This document shows, piece after piece, positions 13,845 to 22,378 of a stretch of DNA of 33,990 nt. Both the position numbers and the translations under genes were made by a program. A model generated the notes under the pieces. The model worked only from the letters and a program-made list of their open reading frames with translations, was not told the DNA's origin and did not search any database. Positions within the stretch are counted from its first letter, which is position 1; every line of letters begins with the position of its first letter. This DNA comes from an uncultured Atopobiaceae bacterium (GTDB taxonomy: Bacteria; Actinomycetota; Coriobacteriia; Coriobacteriales; Atopobiaceae), in contig CAMYZR010000001.1 of the NCBI GenBank assembly GCA_947303905.1, positions 1-33,990 of the forward strand, written 5' to 3'.

Positions 13845-16006
13845 GCAGGTTGCCCAAGGTCCCGCAGGTCATGCAGATGGAAGCCCTGGAGTGCGGAGCG
13901 GCCTGCCTGACCATGATCCTCGCCTACTATGGGCGCTGGGTCCCTCTCGAGCAGGTACGAGCAGACTGTGGCGTCTCGCGTGATGGCAGCAAGGCGAGCA
14001 ACGTCCTTGCGGCGGCGCGCAGCTACGGGCTGGCGGCGAAGGGCATGTCCTTCTCGGTGAGGGCCCTGACCAAGCGCTCGCCCTACCCCTGCATCATCTT
14101 CTGGAACTTTAATCACTTCGTGGTGCTGCGCGGCATAAAGGGCAAGTACGCCTACCTCAACGATCCGGCGCGCGGTCAGGTGCGGGTCCCCCTCGCCGAC
14201 TTCGAGAAGTCCTTCACGGGCATCGCGCTGGTCTTCGAGCCAACCGAGGCCTTCGAGAAGGGCGGCGAGGCTCCCTCGGGCTTCAAGTCCTCGCTGTCGT
14301 ATATCGCCGGTGCGGGGTCTGCCATTGCCTTTGTCATGGCGACCGCGGCCATCTCGTCGCTGTTGGGCATCTTCAACACCTCGCTCAGCCGCGTCTTCCT
14401 CGACCGTGTGCTCTCGGGGGACAATCCCGAGTGGCTCGTGCCTCTCACTGCGGTCATGGCCCTCATTGCCGTGCTCCTGACGATCGTCAACGTGCTCAAC
14501 GCGGTCTATCTGGTGAACATCCAGGGGAAGCTTGCCGTGGTGTCGTCCTCGCGCTTCATGCGCCACCTCCTGCACCTGCCGATGGGCTTCTACGCCCAGC
14601 GTATGGTGGGCGACCTCCAGCAGCGTCAGGCGGCAAACGAGACCATCGCCTTCTCGCTCATCGGACAGCTGGCGCCCGTGCTCATCAACTCGGTCATGCT
14701 ACTGCTCTACCTGGCCATCATGGTGCGCTACAGCCTGGTGCTCACGCTGGTTGGCATCGTCACGGTGGCACTCAACGCCTTGGTGGCACGCTACATCTCG
14801 AGCAAGCGCGTCAACGTCGCCCGTTCCGTCGTGACCGACTCGGGCAAGCTCTATGCCGTGACCGTCGCCGGGGTGGAGATGATCGAGACCATCAAGGCGG
14901 CAGGTGCCGAGAACGGCTACTTCCAGCGTTGGGCCGGCTATCAGGCAAACGTCACCGACGGCAGCGCGCGCATGACCGCCATCAACGAGTACCTTGGCGC
15001 GGTACCCACGGTTCTCTCGCAACTCGGCAACATCTCGGTGCTGCTGGTGGGCATCTGGCTCATCGTCGCGCGGGGATTCACGCCCGGTGCGCTTCTGGCC
15101 TTCCAGGGCTTCTTGGGGTCCTTCATGGCGCCGGTGACCCAGCTGATCGGGCTGGGGCAGACGGTGCAGGAGATGCAGACCCAGGTCGAGCGCGTCGAGG
15201 ACGTCATGCGCTACGAGAGCGACGTGCCCGAGGATTCGTCGGAGGAAGAGGAGATCGAGGCGGCGTCCGCCTTCGGTCGCGAGAAGCTGCGCGGTGCGGT
15301 GGACGTGAAGAAGGTCACCTTCGGCTACTCCCCGCTGGACAAGCCGCTCATCGAGGACTTCGACCTGCACCTCGAGCCGGGTCAGTGGGTTGCGCTCGTG
15401 GGTTCGTCAGGCTGTGGCAAGTCAACCATCGCCAAGCTCGTCTCGGGGCTCTACAAGCCATGGAGCGGGGAGGTCCGCTTCGACGGCACGCCGCTGGACG
15501 AGATTCCGCGCTCGGTGTTCCGCGGGTCGCTCGCCGTGGTCGACCAGGACATCGTCACCTTCGACGACACGGTGAGCCAGAACGTGAAGCTGTGGGACAA
15601 GTCCATCGAGGACTATGAGGTCATCATGGCCTGCCGCGATGCGGACGTCCATCAGGTCGTGGCCGAGCGCGAGGGTGGCTACGAGAGCCGCATCCTGCCC
15701 GGCGGCCGCAACTTCTCTGGCGGCCAGCTGCAACGCCTGGAGATCGCGCGCGTGCTGGCGCAGGATCCCACGGTCATCATCTTGGATGAGGCGACCAGCG
15801 CGCTTGACGCGCAGACCGAGGCGGAGGTCATCAGGCGGATTCGCAACCGCGAGATCACCTGCATCGTGGTGGCGCACCGCCTCTCGACCATTAGGGATTG
15901 CGACGAGATCATCGTGCTCGACCAAGGCAAGGTGTTGGAGCGCGGCACTCATGACGAGCTGCTGGCAAACGACGGTGCCTACGCCGAGCTTGTGAGGAGT
16001 GACTAG
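13841..16006 (+). CDS. NHLM-type ABC transporter with N-terminal C39 peptidase
   Basis: This 721-residue protein starts at a GTG overlapping the previous stop, with GGGAGG six bases upstream. The C39 domain has the catalytic Cys18 in MEALECGAACLTM, His92 in NFNHFVVL and Asp108 in LNDPARG, so the peptidase looks active. A six-helix exporter domain spans about residues 150-450. The nucleotide-binding domain has Walker A GSSGCGKST (521-529), signature FSGGQLQRLEIAR (625 on), Walker B VIILDEATSALD and VVAHRLS. Such transporters cut leader peptides after a double-glycine-type site while exporting the core. It is the second gene of a three-gene operon. The 69-residue peptide encoded at 19317-19526 is the best substrate candidate nearby. 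Confidence 0.93.
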   Translation: MSRLPKVPQVMQMEALECGAACLTMILAYYGRWVPLEQVRADCGVSRDGSKASNVLAAARSYGLAAKGMSFSVRALTKRSPYPCIIFWNFNHFVVLRGIKGKYAYLNDPARGQVRVPLADFEKSFTGIALVFEPTEAFEKGGEAPSGFKSSLSYIAGAGSAIAFVMATAAISSLLGIFNTSLSRVFLDRVLSGDNPEWLVPLTAVMALIAVLLTIVNVLNAVYLVNIQGKLAVVSSSRFMRHLLHLPMGFYAQRMVGDLQQRQAANETIAFSLIGQLAPVLINSVMLLLYLAIMVRYSLVLTLVGIVTVALNALVARYISSKRVNVARSVVTDSGKLYAVTVAGVEMIETIKAAGAENGYFQRWAGYQANVTDGSARMTAINEYLGAVPTVLSQLGNISVLLVGIWLIVARGFTPGALLAFQGFLGSFMAPVTQLIGLGQTVQEMQTQVERVEDVMRYESDVPEDSSEEEEIEAASAFGREKLRGAVDVKKVTFGYSPLDKPLIEDFDLHLEPGQWVALVGSSGCGKSTIAKLVSGLYKPWSGEVRFDGTPLDEIPRSVFRGSLAVVDQDIVTFDDTVSQNVKLWDKSIEDYEVIMACRDADVHQVVAEREGGYESRILPGGRNFSGGQLQRLEIARVLAQDPTVIILDEATSALDAQTEAEVIRRIRNREITCIVVAHRLSTIRDCDEIIVLDQGKVLERGTHDELLANDGAYAELVRSD

Positions 16007-16049
16007 GGGTCGGTCCTTGCGGACGGACCGCACCGAAGGGAAGGTGCGC

Positions 16050-18236
16050 ATGGCCTTTTTTGGGCTGAAATCGCAGATTGAGATGCGCAAGGAGCTCGAT
16101 GCCGACCTGCTTGAGCGCTCGTATGCGGAGCTTGCCGCAAGTGTGGGCGGCATGCGCAACTCGCCCAGCTTCAGGTCGGATGACCTCGAGCTGGTGGATG
16201 GTGCCGTGCGCACGTGCCTGCGCTACTGCGGGGTGACTCCTGGGACGGCTCCCGACAGCCTGACTGACCTCGAGGCGCGGATGGAATGGCTCTGCCGTCC
16301 CTCGGGCACCATGCACCGCTCGGTGCGACTCGATGGCGATTGGTATCACGATGCCTTTGGCGTCATGTTGGCGCGCCTCGACACGGGCGAGCCCATCGCG
16401 CTGCTTCCACACACGTCGGGTGGCTACTTCTATCACGATCCCACCACGGGGCGGCGCTGCAAGGTCAACGCGAGTGCGGCCTCCCACATCGAGCCCGATG
16501 CCACCTACTTCTATCGCGCGTTTCCGCTGGAGAAGCTGAGCGTCAACAGCCTCTTCCTCTACATCATGCGCGTGCTCGACCGCAGCGACTACCTCTTCGT
16601 CGTGGCGGTCGCGGCCGTCTCCACCCTGGTCGGCCTCCTGCCGGCCTGGGCGAACAACCTTGCCTTTGGTACGGTCGTGCCGAGCGGCCAGGCCAACCTC
16701 ATCGCCCCGATCGGCATGCTTCTGTTGGGCGTTGCCTTGTCGAGCACCCTGTTTGGCATCTCGCGCACCTTGGTGATGGGTCGCGTGTCCACCAAGCTCC
16801 GGACTGCGACCGAGGCGGCCACCTTCTCGCGCATCCTCTTGCTGCCGACCTCCTTCTTCAAGGAGTACGCGTCGGGCAACCTGGCGACCCGAGTCTCGCA
16901 GGTGACGACGCTCGTCGACCTGCTCACCTCGCTTGTGTTGGGCACCGGCCTCACGAGCGTGCTCTCGCTGGTGTACATCGGCCAGATCGCGCTGTATGCG
17001 CCTGTGCTTGCGGTGCCCGCGCTGGTGGTTGCGGTGCTGCAGGCGCTGCTCTCCGTCTTGGTGACGGTCATATCCGCCAAGCGGCAGCAACAGGCAGTGC
17101 AGGCGTCCACACGCCTCTCGGGTCTGGTGACGGCGCTTCTCAATGGCATCCAGAAGATCAAGCTTGCAGGAGCGGAGGACCGTGCCTTTTCCAAGTGGGC
17201 CCACGAGTACGCGGGCTTCGCCCGTGCCACCTACAATCGTCCCACCATCGAGCGCGCGCTGCCTGCCTTCATCTCGCTCATCAGCATGCTGGGCTCTATT
17301 GTCATCTTCTACCTCGCCGGAACCTCAGAGGTGAGCGTGGCCGACTACATGGCCTTTAGCGTGGCCTTTGGCCAAGTGACCGGTTCGCTCATGGCGCTTT
17401 CCGGCACCGTGAGCCAGATTGCCCAGATCGGGCCCACGCTCGATGTCGTCAGGCCCATCCTCGAGACGTTGCCCGAGATTGGGGAGGACAAGCCCAGCGT
17501 GGAGAGGCTCAGCGGGGCCATCTCGGTGTCGGGCGTGTCGTTCCGCTACGACGACAGGTCGCCTTACGTGCTCAGGGACCTCTCCTTCGACATCCGTCCG
17601 GGCGAGTACGTTGCCATCGTCGGCAAGAGCGGGTGTGGCAAGTCGACCATCGTCCGCCTGCTCTTGGGCTTCGAGAAGCCCGAGCGCGGGAGCATCTTCT
17701 ACGGTCGTTACGATGTCAGCAAGGTAGACCTCAGGAGCCTCAGACAGTCGATTGGCTCGGTTATGCAGGATGGCCGGCTCTTCTTGGGCGACATCTCGTC
17801 CAACATCACGATTGCGGCGCCGAGCGCGACGCTCGATGATGCATGGCGGGCGGCGGAGATCGCGGGAATCGCTGATGACATCCGCCAGATGCCGATGGGC
17901 ATGCAGACGATCCTGAGCGAGGGCTCGGGTGGCGTATCGGGCGGGCAGCGTCAGCGCATCATGATCGCGCGTGCCGTGTGTGGCGACCGCCGTATCCTCA
18001 TGCTTGACGAGGCGACGAGTGCCCTGGACAACATCACCCAGAAGCATGTGTCCGACTCCCTCGCGCAGCTCAAGTGCACGCGCGTGGTTGTGGCCCATCG
18101 CCTGTCGACCGTGCGTCATTGCGACCGCATCCTCGTGGTGGATGACGGGCACATCGCCGAAGAGGGCAGCTACGACGAGCTCATCGCCCGTGACGGCCTC
18201 TTTGCCGACCTGGTGAGGCGCCAGCGTCTGGAGTAG
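16050..18236 (+). CDS. NHLM-type ABC transporter, permease/ATP-binding protein without peptidase
   Basis: This 728-residue protein has an N-terminal soluble region of about 170 residues that lacks C39 residues but carries the ESYAELAASVGG and GTMHRSVRLDGDWYHD segments seen in the second ABC protein of NHLM cassettes. Six membrane helices follow (about 180-460). The nucleotide-binding domain has Walker A GKSGCGKST (525-533), signature VSGGQRQRIMIARAV, Walker B ILMLDEATSALDN and VVAHRLST. It likely pairs with the C39 transporter as a heterodimer. GAAGGGAAGG before the ATG at 16050 decides the start; an in-frame start at 15999 would overlap the preceding gene's end. No gene follows on this strand until the peptide gene about 1.1 kb downstream. 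Confidence 0.9.
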   Translation: MAFFGLKSQIEMRKELDADLLERSYAELAASVGGMRNSPSFRSDDLELVDGAVRTCLRYCGVTPGTAPDSLTDLEARMEWLCRPSGTMHRSVRLDGDWYHDAFGVMLARLDTGEPIALLPHTSGGYFYHDPTTGRRCKVNASAASHIEPDATYFYRAFPLEKLSVNSLFLYIMRVLDRSDYLFVVAVAAVSTLVGLLPAWANNLAFGTVVPSGQANLIAPIGMLLLGVALSSTLFGISRTLVMGRVSTKLRTATEAATFSRILLLPTSFFKEYASGNLATRVSQVTTLVDLLTSLVLGTGLTSVLSLVYIGQIALYAPVLAVPALVVAVLQALLSVLVTVISAKRQQQAVQASTRLSGLVTALLNGIQKIKLAGAEDRAFSKWAHEYAGFARATYNRPTIERALPAFISLISMLGSIVIFYLAGTSEVSVADYMAFSVAFGQVTGSLMALSGTVSQIAQIGPTLDVVRPILETLPEIGEDKPSVERLSGAISVSGVSFRYDDRSPYVLRDLSFDIRPGEYVAIVGKSGCGKSTIVRLLLGFEKPERGSIFYGRYDVSKVDLRSLRQSIGSVMQDGRLFLGDISSNITIAAPSATLDDAWRAAEIAGIADDIRQMPMGMQTILSEGSGGVSGGQRQRIMIARAVCGDRRILMLDEATSALDNITQKHVSDSLAQLKCTRVVVAHRLSTVRHCDRILVVDDGHIAEEGSYDELIARDGLFADLVRRQRLE

Positions 18237-18280
18237 GCGGTTATTGGGTGGCCATGGTTTACCGTGGCAATTGCGAGAAA

Positions 18281-18320
18281 AACGGGCGGACGCATCCGGT
18301 TGTGGATGCGCCCGCCCGTT
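18281..18320 (-). terminator. Terminator of the minus-strand membrane protein gene
   Basis: AACGGGCGG (18281-18289) and CGCATCC (18291-18297) pair with GGATGCG (18304-18310) and CCGCCCGTT (18312-18320), with one mismatch and a 6-base loop. On the minus strand the stem is followed by TTTTT (complement of the A-run at 18278-18282). No T-run exists on the plus strand, although the hairpin may still slow transcripts of the ABC operon. Confidence 0.75.
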
Positions 18321-18344
18321 GCGTTGCTCTATGCGAACTGTCGG

Positions 18345-18992
18345 TTAGAGGGCGAGAGCGTTGCGGGAATGGTTCAGGAAGCCGAGGTACAGGAAGTACA
18401 TGACCACGCTGAACATGAGACCGGCGAACGAGAGGATGAGGGCGAAGGTTCCCTGCGGAAGCATGCGGGCGATCTGCTCGAAGATCTGCGCGCCGACGAG
18501 CAGCCACAGGATCTGGTTGCCGCGGTTGACGAGGTCGTTGCGTCCGATGCGGGTCATGAGCTTGCTAATGCCACCAACTGTGAAGATCGTGACGAACAGG
18601 GATGCAAGCGTGCTGAGAAGCTCGAAGAAGCTGCCTAGAAGGTTGGACTCGCCGTTCACGCTCTGGATGACGCTGGCGATGATTGCCAGGGCAAGTGCTG
18701 CGATGCTGGAGATGAAGGCGGCGCGCAACTGGGTGGGCTCGTCCTTGCTTGCCTCGTTGAGGCCGATGATCGAGAGAATGAGGCTGATCATCGGCAGGAT
18801 AATCCCGGGCAGCATGCTCAGAAAGGCTCCCAGTGCAAGGCTGCTGGTGACGGCGGCCTCGACTTGGCCCTCGCTCTTCATGCCGAAAAAGCCTACGGCG
18901 ACGCCGATTGCCAAGAGAACAACTCCGATGAGCTGGAGAAGCTCTGCCAGGTAGATCTTGCCGATGCCCTTGTACGCGTTCGGGAATTTCAT
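18345..18992 (-). CDS. Multi-pass membrane protein of unknown function beside the peptide exporter
   Basis: This 215-residue protein has about six membrane helices (for example ELLQLIGVVLLAIGVAVGFF, LPGIILPMISLILSIIGL, AAFISSIAALALAIIASVI and GTFALILSFAGLMFSVVMYF). It starts with KFPNAYKGIGKIY. No catalytic motif is seen. AGGAGGAACACCT before the ATG fixes the start. It is transcribed opposite to the flanking exporter and peptide genes and has its own promoter and terminator. Small polytopic proteins in bacteriocin loci are often immunity factors, which makes that a reasonable but unproven role. Alternatives are a stress membrane protein unrelated to the export system. Confidence 0.75.
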   Translation of the reverse strand: MKFPNAYKGIGKIYLAELLQLIGVVLLAIGVAVGFFGMKSEGQVEAAVTSSLALGAFLSMLPGIILPMISLILSIIGLNEASKDEPTQLRAAFISSIAALALAIIASVIQSVNGESNLLGSFFELLSTLASLFVTIFTVGGISKLMTRIGRNDLVNRGNQILWLLVGAQIFEQIARMLPQGTFALILSFAGLMFSVVMYFLYLGFLNHSRNALAL

Positions 18993-19316
18993 AGGTGTTC
19001 CTCCTCTTTGTTGGCGCCATCAAGCTGTGATGGCTCCGTGCCCGTTTAGACGTCGAACTTAATACACAACTGCGGGCGTGTTGTCTCAAGATAGTCAGTT
19101 TTTTCTGAAAGCAGGATTGTTAATGGCTGATGGCAATTACTTTTGATTGGCCTTGGCGTGCCATTTGGACATTTCTCCTGCCTTTGTGGTACCAGATGCC
19201 CGACCGGCGGGAAAACTCTCGTCGAGTCGCATAAAATAGAGAAAAGTTTGAGACAGACTGCGAGCGCCGGCAGTACTAACGGGCAAAGAAAGAAACTCCG
19301 GCGTAAGGGGATGGAC
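18993..19316. other. Divergent intergenic region between membrane protein and peptide genes
   Basis: 324 bases, markedly AT-richer than its neighbours, without a convincing gene; open frames here lack ribosome sites. For the minus-strand gene, TTGAGA (complement of 19084-19089) and TGTATT (complement of 19061-19066) lie 17 bases apart and could be its promoter. For the peptide gene, TAAAAT at 19232-19237 is a good -10 candidate but has only GGGAAA at the -35 position, so it may need an activator or another sigma factor. Both assignments are tentative. Confidence 0.4.
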
Positions 19317-19526
19317 ATGAACGACAAGATGATCGAGCGCGTACTGTCGAGAGACTATTCGGTTGGCAAGCAGGCCTTCAAGGAGAATCTCCTGCAGCGT
19401 TGCCTGGCCGAGCTGGATCAGGGTGATCAGGGGATGGAGCTTGCGGACGACGAGCTCGACATGCTGGCTGCGGCAGGCGTCCCCTTCCTGGATGAGAATC
19501 CGTTCAATCCGCTCAAGAGGCCGTAG
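19317..19526 (+). CDS. Candidate bacteriocin/secreted peptide precursor with double-glycine-type leader
   Basis: The product has 69 residues. The charged helical leader (MNDKMIERVLSRDYSVGKQA and onward) ends in ELADDELDMLAAAG. Leu at several spaced positions and Ala-Gly at -2/-1 fit a C39 peptidase site after Gly54. The remaining core is VPFLDENPFNPLKRP: 15 residues, three prolines apart from the last one, no Cys, Ser or Thr, so lanthionine, thiazole or disulfide formation cannot occur in it. The only Cys (29) is in the leader. AAGGGG lies six bases before the ATG at 19317; the ATG at 19311 touches that site. A C39 exporter operon lies upstream on the same strand and a strong hairpin follows. 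I cannot name a family; precursor status is inference from leader and context. Confidence 0.65.
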   Translation: MNDKMIERVLSRDYSVGKQAFKENLLQRCLAELDQGDQGMELADDELDMLAAAGVPFLDENPFNPLKRP

Positions 19527-19570
19527 GCCCATAGCCCAAGCCGTCATACAGACGCGATACCGCGTATGCG

Positions 19571-19605
19571 AAAGCGCCTCAGACCATGTGGTCTGAGGCG
19601 CTTTT
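19571..19605 (+). terminator. Terminator between the convergent peptide and SpoIIE genes
   Basis: AAAGCGCCTCAGACCA (19571-19586) and TGGTCTGAGGCGCTTT (19589-19604) are perfect 16-base complements around a TG centre. The plus strand ends in TTTT, so it terminates the peptide gene. The minus strand has only TTT after the stem, but the hairpin probably also serves the facing gene. Confidence 0.9.
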
Positions 19606-19630
19606 CTGTTGCCCGATGTGGGTGAGCCCG

Positions 19631-22255
19631 CTACCAGCTCTTGCTGATGGCGACCACATTCGCGTTGCCGTCGCGCACGTAGCTCATGTCGTCGGTCAGC
19701 TGCTTTGCCATGAAGATGCCCAGGCCGCCGATCATGGTGTCGGCGATGGAGGTGGGCTTGTCCGGGTCGTCCTGGGCAAGCGGGTTGAACGGTGTGCCCC
19801 AGTCGGTGATCTGGACGGTGATGGTGTAGGGGTCGGGACGATAGATGTACTCGACGCGGCAGGTTCCTGGGCTGTCAGAGCCCTCGTAGGCGTAGTTGCA
19901 GACGTTGACGAACAGCTCCTCGATGGCCACGTCAAGCTGGTTCTGCGCGACGATGGGGCAGCGGCGCCTCCCGAGCTCCTCATGGACGAAGGAAAGCACG
20001 TCGTCGAGTTGGTCCAGCGTGGCGTCGACCGTGATGGAACCCCTGACCTCGGGAGCGATCCCGTACTCGAGCGAGAGGATCGTGATGTCGTCGGACTGCT
20101 CAGTCCCGTTTGCCCATGCGTGGACGTCGTCCTTCAACGCATCGGTTATCGCATGCGGGTGCATCTCGGTGTGCCTCATGAGAAACTCCTCAAGCCGCTG
20201 GCCTCCGTATTGCTCTTCCCTGGTGTTGAACGCCTCCGTGACGCCATCGGTGTACAGCAGCAGCTGGTCGCCACGGCTTAGTTTCAGGGTGCTGCTACGG
20301 AACTTGGCCGTGTCGAAGGTGCCCAAGAAGAGTCCTCCGCGCGACTGGAGCCAGTCCCATCTGCCGTTGTGGCGCAGCATCGGCGGGTTGTGCCCGGCGT
20401 TGACGTAGGTGAGCTCGCCCGTCTCGTAGTCGAGCGTGGCAGCCCACACGGTCACGAACATGCCGGCCTCGTTGCCCTGGCAGAGGTGCCAGTTTGCCGT
20501 CTGGATGGCTTCGGCGAGGTCCATGTCGCTGCTCATGTAGTTTGCCAGCTCGGTCTTTGCCGCCATCATGAACAGCGACGCCGGAATGCCCTTGCCGGAT
20601 ACGTCGGCGATGAGGAAGCCGAGCGTGTGGTCGTCCAGAAGGAAGAAGTCGTAGAAGTCTCCGCCCACCTCGCGCGCCGGTGACATGCTGGCGTAGATGT
20701 CAAAGGCGTCGACCTCGGGGAAGGGCGGGAAGGTCTGAGGCAGGGCACTCTCCTGGATGGAGCGCGCCGTGCTGAGGTCGCGGTCGATGCGCCCAGCCTC
20801 CTCGGCAATGGCGTTCTTGAGCGCGGAGACGGTGGCGTTGATGCCGGAGGACAGGCTCACGAACTCCACCGAGTCCTTCACGCTCACGCGTTGGTCGAGG
20901 TCGCCCTGGGTGATGAGCTTGAGCGTCGCGTTGGTCTCGTCGATGCCGCGTACGACCACGTTCTTGAGCAGGAGCATCGCCTGGACGTACACGGTCGTGA
21001 ACAGCGCGATGAACACGAGGGAGAACGCGATCATCATGCGGCTTCTCCAGGCAAAGACCTCGGTTGCGGGAAGGGCGGCCATCACCTGGTAGTTGCCCGA
21101 CTTGCTCATGCGCATGTAGCCAACTTGGGTCGCGCGCAGGTATTCCAGCTTCGAGCCACCCATATACCAGCGAGTGACCATCGGGCGGTCGTAGATGCTC
21201 TCATCGAAGCCGTCCTGCAGGCCACTGCCCACGACCTCCTCGAAGGATTGTCCCAAGAAGGACTCCTCGCTTGACGAGACGATGGTCCCGTTCTCAGCGA
21301 TGACGGATACGCCGTGCTTGCCGAGGGGCAGTCCCGTGGCGATGCCGCCTATCGTGCTCTCGTGCAGCTCCTCGATCCGGGCGTTGGTGAACTGCGAGCG
21401 GCGTGCGATGCCCTCGAGCATCTGGTCGCTGCGCTCGAGCTGTCCGGCGAGGTAGTCGATCTGGCCCTTGATCTGGTTGTTCGCGCTCACGAGGCACGAG
21501 CTGCTGATGAAGGTGTAGCCCAGCGCCGCCGTGATCAGGTATGCCATGGAGACAACCACAGCCAGCCATCCCTGGAAGGTGGCGCGCAGGGTGTGCTCGC
21601 CCTTGAGCGCGTCGATGTTGCGGTCGAGGGCGCCTGCGGTGGTGGACAGGGCCATCATCAGGATGAAGTCGGCCACGATCTGCGAGACGACCTCGCGATT
21701 GCCGGTGAAGTCGCTGAGCAGGTCACCGGGGACGGAGAGGTTGAGCAGGTCGTTGATGGCGTTGACTGAAACCGAGAACACGAACGTGAACAGCACCGAC
21801 CCGACCAGGCAGGCACTGGCCAAAACGAGCAGGCCTTGCAGGTCGCCTCGCTCGTTGCGCCTGCGGTCGGCTATCGCGAAGAGCACGCCCATCACGGCGC
21901 CGATGAGCGCGAACAGGAACACCGAGTTGGTTGGTGCCGCGAAGTATGCCTCGTAGGCATCGAGGGGAAGCAACGTGGCATGGAGCATCTCGGCAAGTCC
22001 TGCGACGAATCCGATGATGGTGCCAGCCAAGGTGCCAAACAGGAGCGATCCTGCGGTGATGGGGGCCAAAACAGCGATGACGTGGGTGCTTCCGATGACG
22101 AGATAGTTGGTTTGGGTGGCGACCATGGAACAGGACAGGATGATGAGAAACACGACGGAGGTGATGCGCACGCCGCGTGTCGCATCGCCCATGAGCCCCT
22201 TCCATCCCAGAAGGCTGCCTATGCCCCGTTTGTTGGCTTGCGTTGTCGCCGCCAT
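19631..22255 (-). CDS. Membrane SpoIIE-type phosphatase fused to an RsbW-like ATPase
   Basis: This 874-residue protein has about six N-terminal membrane helices (residues 30-270), an external region of about 150 residues, another membrane helix and a HAMP-like stretch (LITQGDLDQRVSVKDSVEF). A PP2C/SpoIIE phosphatase follows (about 490-690: GGDFYDFF, IADVSGKGIPASLFM, LYTDGVTEAFN, SDDITILSL). The C-terminus is a GHKL ATPase (about 725-874; N box AIEELFVNVCNYAY, then TDWGTPFNPL and GGLGIFMAKQL). The phosphatase would dephosphorylate the STAS antagonist, while the ATPase domain could act as its kinase or sequester the sigma factor. GGGGAGACAGC before the ATG at 22255 sets the start. It is the last gene of a sigma-STAS-phosphatase operon, 123 bases after the STAS stop. 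Confidence 0.9.
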   Translation of the reverse strand: MAATTQANKRGIGSLLGWKGLMGDATRGVRITSVVFLIILSCSMVATQTNYLVIGSTHVIAVLAPITAGSLLFGTLAGTIIGFVAGLAEMLHATLLPLDAYEAYFAAPTNSVFLFALIGAVMGVLFAIADRRRNERGDLQGLLVLASACLVGSVLFTFVFSVSVNAINDLLNLSVPGDLLSDFTGNREVVSQIVADFILMMALSTTAGALDRNIDALKGEHTLRATFQGWLAVVVSMAYLITAALGYTFISSSCLVSANNQIKGQIDYLAGQLERSDQMLEGIARRSQFTNARIEELHESTIGGIATGLPLGKHGVSVIAENGTIVSSSEESFLGQSFEEVVGSGLQDGFDESIYDRPMVTRWYMGGSKLEYLRATQVGYMRMSKSGNYQVMAALPATEVFAWRSRMMIAFSLVFIALFTTVYVQAMLLLKNVVVRGIDETNATLKLITQGDLDQRVSVKDSVEFVSLSSGINATVSALKNAIAEEAGRIDRDLSTARSIQESALPQTFPPFPEVDAFDIYASMSPAREVGGDFYDFFLLDDHTLGFLIADVSGKGIPASLFMMAAKTELANYMSSDMDLAEAIQTANWHLCQGNEAGMFVTVWAATLDYETGELTYVNAGHNPPMLRHNGRWDWLQSRGGLFLGTFDTAKFRSSTLKLSRGDQLLLYTDGVTEAFNTREEQYGGQRLEEFLMRHTEMHPHAITDALKDDVHAWANGTEQSDDITILSLEYGIAPEVRGSITVDATLDQLDDVLSFVHEELGRRRCPIVAQNQLDVAIEELFVNVCNYAYEGSDSPGTCRVEYIYRPDPYTITVQITDWGTPFNPLAQDDPDKPTSIADTMIGGLGIFMAKQLTDDMSYVRDGNANVVAISKSW

Positions 22256-22378
22256 GCTGTCTCCCCGCATATTTGCCTGTGCATAATGGCAAATACCTCT
22301 CACGTGAGGAGAGCTCCAACAGAGCATGCCAGACGTGAGAGGATACTTGTCTCGACTTGAGATGAACTGACCTTGTCG

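Noticed and set aside
19143..19316. Upstream extension of the peptide gene to a 127-residue product
   Set aside because: The extension covers the probable promoter and has poor coding character; AAGGGG six bases before ATG 19317 gives a clear start.
19046..19327. 93-codon minus-strand frame overlapping the peptide gene start as a possible second small peptide
   Set aside because: No ribosome binding site and no leader-like pattern; it crosses the likely promoters of both flanking genes.
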